Positions 59,990 to 64,000 of a stretch of DNA of 64,000 nt are shown one piece after another (position 1 is the stretch's first letter; each line of letters opens with the position of its first letter). This DNA is from an uncultured Mollicutes bacterium. Lineage in GTDB: Bacteria > Bacillota_I > Bacilli_A > RFN20 > CAG-826. The stretch covers positions 1 through 64,000 of the forward strand of contig UQFN01000005.1 of NCBI GenBank assembly GCA_900540365.1. Reading direction: 5' to 3'. The notes beneath the pieces were generated by a model. That model saw nothing but the letters and a program-made list of their open reading frames with translations. It was not told where the DNA came from and made no database searches. Position numbers and translations under genes: made by a program.

Positions 59990-61459
59990 TTAAAAATTTA
60001 ATGTCTTTAATTTTTCAACTGCATACTCATTAAATGTTAAGTTTACAGTTGATGAATTATTTTCCTTACTATATTTAAATTGTTTACTAAATTCCATAAA
60101 TTTATTATTATCTAAATATTTAGAAGCATATTCTTTACATAAAGATATATATCTACTTTGATATTCTTCAATTACTGGATATTTATTTGAATAATCAACA
60201 TTATTATCGTTTTCACTTAAAAATAATCTCCATAATAAAGGATTAGGTTGATATGGTTCATTTCCATTACCTAAATATTGTTTATTATAATCTAAAGGAA
60301 TATTTTCCATATGAATTTCCCAATCTTTTAATATTCCAAAACAACGATCAAAATCATAAGGGATAAAACTCATTTTATTAGTTTTACTATTAAAATATAT
60401 ATAAAAGTTATTAGAGTTATTTCTTGAATCATCTGGATTTCCAATTACCCAGCATAATGCTTGATATTTTAAAATTGAATCTACATCTATTAAAGAATCT
60501 AAAGTATCTTTAAATGATGATGCACTACTTGTATCATCATTTAAAGTATTAATAACATTTCTTAATAAACTATGATCTATTTCATCTTCTTTATCATTAG
60601 TTTTTAAGTCATAACTAGGATGATAATTAGGACCTTCTACACCAATTTTATCTATTGTATTTTTATTTAAAGATGCTGGTCCTTGGTCAGTATAAGTTGC
60701 TTTATATAAATTACCTTTATATTCTTCTTTAGTTAAACGCTTTTTTAAAAAATCTTTATCAATTGTTTCTTGAATTTGATAAATATTAGTCATTGAATCA
60801 CTTTCTGAATTAATTGTTACTTTAGCTAAAGTAACATTACTAGCCATTATTCCTTCTTCATTAAAAGCATTATATGCATATATTTGACGAGTAAAGGTTT
60901 GATCTTCTTCTTTATTATATTTCATATCAAGTTTTTGTTGATCTGCAAAACTACGATCTTTTCTTTCTTCTCTTAAAGTATCATCTTCCCAAGAACGAAT
61001 ATAATAATCATTATCTTTAACATCATCAAAAGTTTCTTTAAAAGATAATTTAAAATGTACTGGGGCATTAAAATGACCATCTTCACTAACAAAATTTTCA
61101 TTTTTAGAAGTATTACCTTTCATTCTTGCTCCAACTTCCTTAAATGTATAAATTTCATCATTTAAAGAAATTGTTACATTACAAGGATGATACATTTCTT
61201 TTTTAACTTCATCTGAAGAATATTTTGCAAGTTTATAAATAGCTTCATTAGTAAAATTTAAAGTTATTTGTAAATTTGAAGTTGGATCATACATTTCTTC
61301 ATATAAATCTTCTTCAACTGGAGTATCTGGATTAGTAGGTTCATCTGTTTCGCTAGGTTCTTCTGGATTAGGAACTACAACTACTTCATCATTTAATGAA
61401 TTACAACTACTTAATAATAAACAAGCAAGAAAACTAATTAAAAAAGCAAATTTTATCAT
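59990..61459 (-). CDS. CotH-kinase family lipoprotein
   Basis: A 489-aa lipoprotein. Lipobox LLSSC (Cys19), an acidic Pro/Glu spacer (EEPSETDEPTNPDTPVEE), then a CotH kinase domain (about 60-430). Fam20-like CotH enzymes phosphorylate secreted proteins outside the cell. Likely active-site blocks: GARMKGNTSKNE with FKLSFKE (Lys), RSFADQQKLDMKYN, NIYQIQETIDKDFL, GNPDDSRNNSNNFYIYF and IPYDFDRCFG (DFD metal motif). Strong RBS (AAGGAG). No spore-coat genes lie nearby, so a role on secreted or surface proteins, perhaps those of the SipW loci, is more likely than sporulation (inference). Confidence 0.85.
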   Translation of the reverse strand: MIKFAFLISFLACLLLSSCNSLNDEVVVVPNPEEPSETDEPTNPDTPVEEDLYEEMYDPTSNLQITLNFTNEAIYKLAKYSSDEVKKEMYHPCNVTISLNDEIYTFKEVGARMKGNTSKNENFVSEDGHFNAPVHFKLSFKETFDDVKDNDYYIRSWEDDTLREERKDRSFADQQKLDMKYNKEEDQTFTRQIYAYNAFNEEGIMASNVTLAKVTINSESDSMTNIYQIQETIDKDFLKKRLTKEEYKGNLYKATYTDQGPASLNKNTIDKIGVEGPNYHPSYDLKTNDKEDEIDHSLLRNVINTLNDDTSSASSFKDTLDSLIDVDSILKYQALCWVIGNPDDSRNNSNNFYIYFNSKTNKMSFIPYDFDRCFGILKDWEIHMENIPLDYNKQYLGNGNEPYQPNPLLWRLFLSENDNNVDYSNKYPVIEEYQSRYISLCKEYASKYLDNNKFMEFSKQFKYSKENNSSTVNLTFNEYAVEKLKTLNF

Positions 61460-61520
61460 AGACTCTCCTTAATTATTTAATATTGTATTAAATTAAATTA
61501 TAAATTTAAATATTTAAATT

Positions 61521-61955
61521 TTATTTTAGTTTTAAAGGCTTTTTATTATTTTTTAAAGACAAATAAATAATTCTAAATATAAAATAAATTAGAAAAATAA
61601 TTAAGAAAACTAAACATAAAATTATTAAAATATTGTAACTATTTAAGTATAAATTAAATAATATTCCACTAACTAAACTAAAAATATTTACTCCTAAAGA
61701 TATTAAAAATTCATATTTATTTTTATATATAAAATATAAGATTAAACCTTCAAGTAAAAATATTATTATTTCTCCAAAGATTAACCAATATAAAGAATAA
61801 TTTAATCTTACATATATAAAATTAAAAGTAAGATTAGTGAATACATTCATTAAAATAATATAAGATAAATTTAAAATAGTTTTTTTCTTATTTAATTCAA
61901 AATAAATTGGAGTTTCGATAAATAAAGTTAAAACGAGAGGAAATAAATATTCCAT
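61521..61955 (-). CDS. Hypothetical membrane protein
   Basis: A 144-aa protein with four to five helices (about 4-22, 28-50, 54-74, 82-104, 108-132) and a basic tail (LSLKNNKKPLKLK). An ETP motif follows helix 1 (LTLFIETPIYFELNKKK). No RBS; TAAAAT lies 6 nt before the ATG, consistent with a leaderless mRNA. It diverges from the exported protein gene at 62012; the pair may be functionally linked. Family not recognised. Confidence 0.6.
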   Translation of the reverse strand: MEYLFPLVLTLFIETPIYFELNKKKTILNLSYIILMNVFTNLTFNFIYVRLNYSLYWLIFGEIIIFLLEGLILYFIYKNKYEFLISLGVNIFSLVSGILFNLYLNSYNILIILCLVFLIIFLIYFIFRIIYLSLKNNKKPLKLK

Positions 61956-61961
61956 TCTATT

Positions 61962-61967
61962 ATTTTA
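61962..61967 (-). promoter_or_regulatory. -10 box placed for a leaderless transcript
   Basis: TAAAAT on the minus strand, 6 nt before the ATG at 61955, with no RBS. Confidence 0.4.
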
Positions 61968-61999
61968 AAAGAAAAGATTTATTAAGTACACTAAAATGC

Positions 62000-62005
62000 T
62001 ATAAT
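62000..62005 (+). promoter_or_regulatory. -10 box placed for a leaderless transcript
   Basis: Perfect TATAAT, 6 nt before the ATG at 62012, no RBS between. The divergent -10 at 61962 is only 32 nt away. Confidence 0.55.
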
Positions 62006-62011
62006 GAAATT

Positions 62012-62755
62012 ATGAATAAGAAACTTCTTCCTATTATAATTTGTTTAACTCCTTTATTATTAGCAAACGCTCCTGCTCCTGATACAAAGGTTTCTTATGA
62101 AGAAACGTTTTTACTAAGTAAAGAAGAATTTACATTAAGTGATAATATATTAAGTTTTAATTTTACTAATTCAAGTAAGTATTATATTACTTCTTTAAAA
62201 TTAAATGATAATTATATCTTTGATTTTTATTACTATGGGATGATTATTCCACCTTCAAAAACTACTTTAATTCAAGTTAATAATTTTGAAGAAAAAATCA
62301 AAGATAATAATGAAGTTAAAGTACTAGGAAAAGATTTTTCTATTTCATCTTCTAAAGTTAGTAATATTAATATAAATTCAGCTAATTACGATAGTGACAC
62401 TAACTTAACTACTTTAAGTATAACTTATGATTTTACTTATCTTGATAATATTTCTTTACAAGGAATATATTTTTATTTTTATTTAGAAGATAGTAATTCT
62501 TACTATGCTTCTAAAAGTGATTTATCAAACTATAAAAAAGAAGAAACAACAAGTTTTACTTCTACTTTTTATTTTTTAAATGATGTTAGTTATTTAAAAA
62601 ATGAAGATTTAAATTATTTTATTGGAACTTTAGATAATCGTTCAAATATTAATTTACTTACAATAATAATAGTAATTGGAGTAATTATTGTTGTTCTAGT
62701 TGTAAGTTTACTGATATTTATTTTATATAAAATTAGTTTTCATTATAAAAAATAA
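62012..62755 (+). CDS. Type I membrane protein, exported N-terminal domain
   Basis: A 247-aa protein: signal peptide (MNKKLLPIIICLTPLLLANA, cleavage probably after ANA), an external domain of about 180 residues rich in Ser, Asn, Tyr and Asp with beta pattern, then one helix (NINLLTIIIVIGVIIVVLVV region, about 212-238) and a basic stop-transfer tail. Not recognised; the mature N-terminus PAPDTK is Pro-rich. Probably leaderless. Divergent from the small membrane protein at 61521. Confidence 0.7.
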   Translation: MNKKLLPIIICLTPLLLANAPAPDTKVSYEETFLLSKEEFTLSDNILSFNFTNSSKYYITSLKLNDNYIFDFYYYGMIIPPSKTTLIQVNNFEEKIKDNNEVKVLGKDFSISSSKVSNININSANYDSDTNLTTLSITYDFTYLDNISLQGIYFYFYLEDSNSYYASKSDLSNYKKEETTSFTSTFYFLNDVSYLKNEDLNYFIGTLDNRSNINLLTIIIVIGVIIVVLVVSLLIFILYKISFHYKK

Positions 62756-62806
62756 AAATAAGTTAATAAAAAATTTCTGTATAATAATTATTTTTTATTA
62801 CTAAAA

Positions 62807-62840
62807 TTTTAAAAAATATTTAAGTTTTTAAAGGTTTTTG
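62807..62840 (+). repeat. Dispersed AT-rich repeat, copy e
   Basis: TTTTAAAAAATATTTAAGTT then TTTAAAGGTTTTTG, 17 nt from the stop of the next minus-strand gene and in the gap of two convergent genes. Confidence 0.6.
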
Positions 62841-62856
62841 AAAAAATTGCTGGAAA

Positions 62857-64000
62857 TTATATTTTTCTACTTTCATGACATGTTAAATAGATAATTTGGA
62901 TATCTTTAGAGATTTTTTTAATAATATCAATTGCATTTATTAAATGTTTTTCATCTAATTGTACAAATGGATCATCAAGTAAAACAAATGGTTTTTCATC
63001 TTTATACATGTTTTCAATAAGAGCTAATCTAAAACATAATTCACAAATTGCTTTATTTCCGCTTGAAAGATGTTTGTCGCTTCTTAAACCTCCAGCAATA
63101 TCAAAAGTAATTTCTAAATTAGAATTCATTCTAAGTTTTGTTGAAAGTGTTTTTTCGATTAAATTTGCATATTTTGTAAAATTATTAACAAGTGGCATTA
63201 AATATTTATTATTTAAATTTCGATCTGCTTCTTTTAAATTTTCAATTGCCGCAGTAATTAAATCATAATTTTTTATATATTGTTTTTTTCTATTTGAAAC
63301 TTCATTTAATTGATATTCTAATTCTCCTAATCTTGAAATTTCATCTTCATCTTGAATAATTTCTTTTTCTAATAAATTGTAGTCTTTATCAATGTCTTCT
63401 TTTTCTTTATTTAAGTAAGTAAAATCTTTAGAAATTATTTCTTTAATAAGTTCTTCTTTTAATCTAAATTTTTCTAATTGTTCTTCATTTTCTTTATAAA
63501 AATTTAGAATATTTTGCTCTTCATTTTTAATTTGAGTAGTTAATGAATTAAAGTCATTGATATCGTTTTTTACTTCTTCTATTTTGTCTAAAGAAATATG
63601 ATATTTATTTAAAATATTATTGATTGAAGCTTGATTTTCTTTAATTTGTTCTTCATTAGTTTTATTTAAATTATTTAAAGTTTCTTGTTCTTTAAATAAA
63701 GCTATATATTCTTTTAAATTGTTAAATAAAATTTCATAATTTTCGTTATTAGACTCTAAATAATATTTTCTTAAAATCGAAATAATACTAATTTCAAATT
63801 GGTTAATTTCTTCATTATTTTTTCTAATTAAAACCAAGTAATCGTTTTGTTGTTTAATGTAATTTAAATAGTTAGTTGCTTCATTAGAAAATAATATTAA
63901 AGAATTTAATATATTTGTTTCATTATAAAAATTATATTTAACTAAAATTTCTTTAATTTCTCCATTTAGAGTTTTAGATTTTTGTTTTGTATAATCTTCA
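62857..64000 (-). CDS. YhaN/SMC-like ATPase, C-terminal part (5' end outside window)
   Basis: The frame stays open to the window edge, so at least 380 residues are coded here and the N-terminal Walker A lies beyond 64000. Most of it is coiled coil (long E/K/N-rich heptads). The C-terminal ATPase half has the ABC-like signature LSSGNKAICELCFRLALIEN and Walker B FVLLDDPFVQLDEKHL, then a His switch in IIYLTCHESRKI. This pattern fits YhaN/RecF-SMC-type proteins (AAA_23/27), which usually pair with the YhaM/SbcD-like nuclease in DNA repair. An internal Met at 63837 is not the start, because the upstream codons continue the coiled coil. Confidence 0.85.
   Translation of the reverse strand, partial: EDYTKQKSKTLNGEIKEILVKYNFYNETNILNSLILFSNEATNYLNYIKQQNDYLVLIRKNNEEINQFEISIISILRKYYLESNNENYEILFNNLKEYIALFKEQETLNNLNKTNEEQIKENQASINNILNKYHISLDKIEEVKNDINDFNSLTTQIKNEEQNILNFYKENEEQLEKFRLKEELIKEIISKDFTYLNKEKEDIDKDYNLLEKEIIQDEDEISRLGELEYQLNEVSNRKKQYIKNYDLITAAIENLKEADRNLNNKYLMPLVNNFTKYANLIEKTLSTKLRMNSNLEITFDIAGGLRSDKHLSSGNKAICELCFRLALIENMYKDEKPFVLLDDPFVQLDEKHLINAIDIIKKISKDIQIIYLTCHESRKI

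Noticed and set aside
1..64000. CRISPR array
   Set aside because: No regularly spaced identical repeats; the dispersed AT-rich repeats are isolated single copies.

Overview
The window is very AT-rich (one 60-base line I counted in a typical operon is 25% GC). It uses the standard bacterial code: Trp is TGG and TGA works as a stop, including in ATGA stop/start overlaps. Gene content (HrcA/CIRCE-controlled Hsp20, LemA, AsnA, SipW-type signal peptidases, CorA, YidD, CotH kinase, lipoproteins with InlB/Flg_new repeats) points to a host-associated Bacillota of the Bacilli/Erysipelotrichia/RF39 (Tenericutes-like) type. That placement is inference from content; there is no rRNA or other marker here.

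1-13 kb: tRNA-Gly(CCC), a MIF-like tautomerase, tRNA-Val(GAC) overlapped by a decayed zinc-ribbon membrane gene, hsp20 under two CIRCE operators, a DUF1295-type membrane enzyme, a three-gene sensor operon (7TM pseudokinase, histidine kinase, NarL-type regulator), a lipoprotein of seven beta-repeats, and an intact IS3-family element beside tRNA-Thr(CGU). 13-22.5 kb: a glycosyltransferase/acyltransferase pair, a Nudix hydrolase, membrane proteins, and a small accessory island after tRNA-Leu(UAG), flanked by about 115-bp direct repeats, with an AlbA_2 regulator, a frameshifted transglutaminase-like gene and a RhuM-like gene.

22.7-36.3 kb is the most striking region: ten co-directional, mostly overlapping genes. 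They encode a small SipW-type secreted protein, a SipW-like signal peptidase, a membrane-anchored McrB-like AAA+ ATPase with a zinc-ribbon partner, a lipoprotein, two more exported proteins (232 and 822 aa), and an ABC ATPase, permease and beta-helix protein resembling NosF-NosY-NosD. A shorter locus at 54.2-59.2 kb on the other strand repeats the core order (small exported protein, SipW, about 250-aa exported protein, about 860-aa exported protein) without the AAA or ABC parts. I read these as two related cell-surface fibre or adhesin loci, the first with dedicated energised machinery.

36-54 kb: a flavin desaturase/ferredoxin-reductase pair, AsnA, CorA, a D-2-hydroxyacid dehydrogenase, a LemA operon, then a decay zone (45.9-48.0 kb) with remnants of a P-type ATPase and a heliorhodopsin around an intact O-acetyltransferase, then a LysR/CPA2 antiporter divergon, an InlB-repeat lipoprotein and a membrane XRE protein. 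59-64 kb: YidD, a nonsense-mutated DUF4177-like gene, a CotH-kinase lipoprotein, and the C-terminal part of a YhaN-like SMC-type ATPase running off the right edge.

Two genome-style patterns recur: a dispersed repeat of about 30 bp near many gene ends, and TATAAT-like -10 boxes only 6-7 nt before ATG in genes lacking Shine-Dalgarno sites, suggesting leaderless mRNAs.
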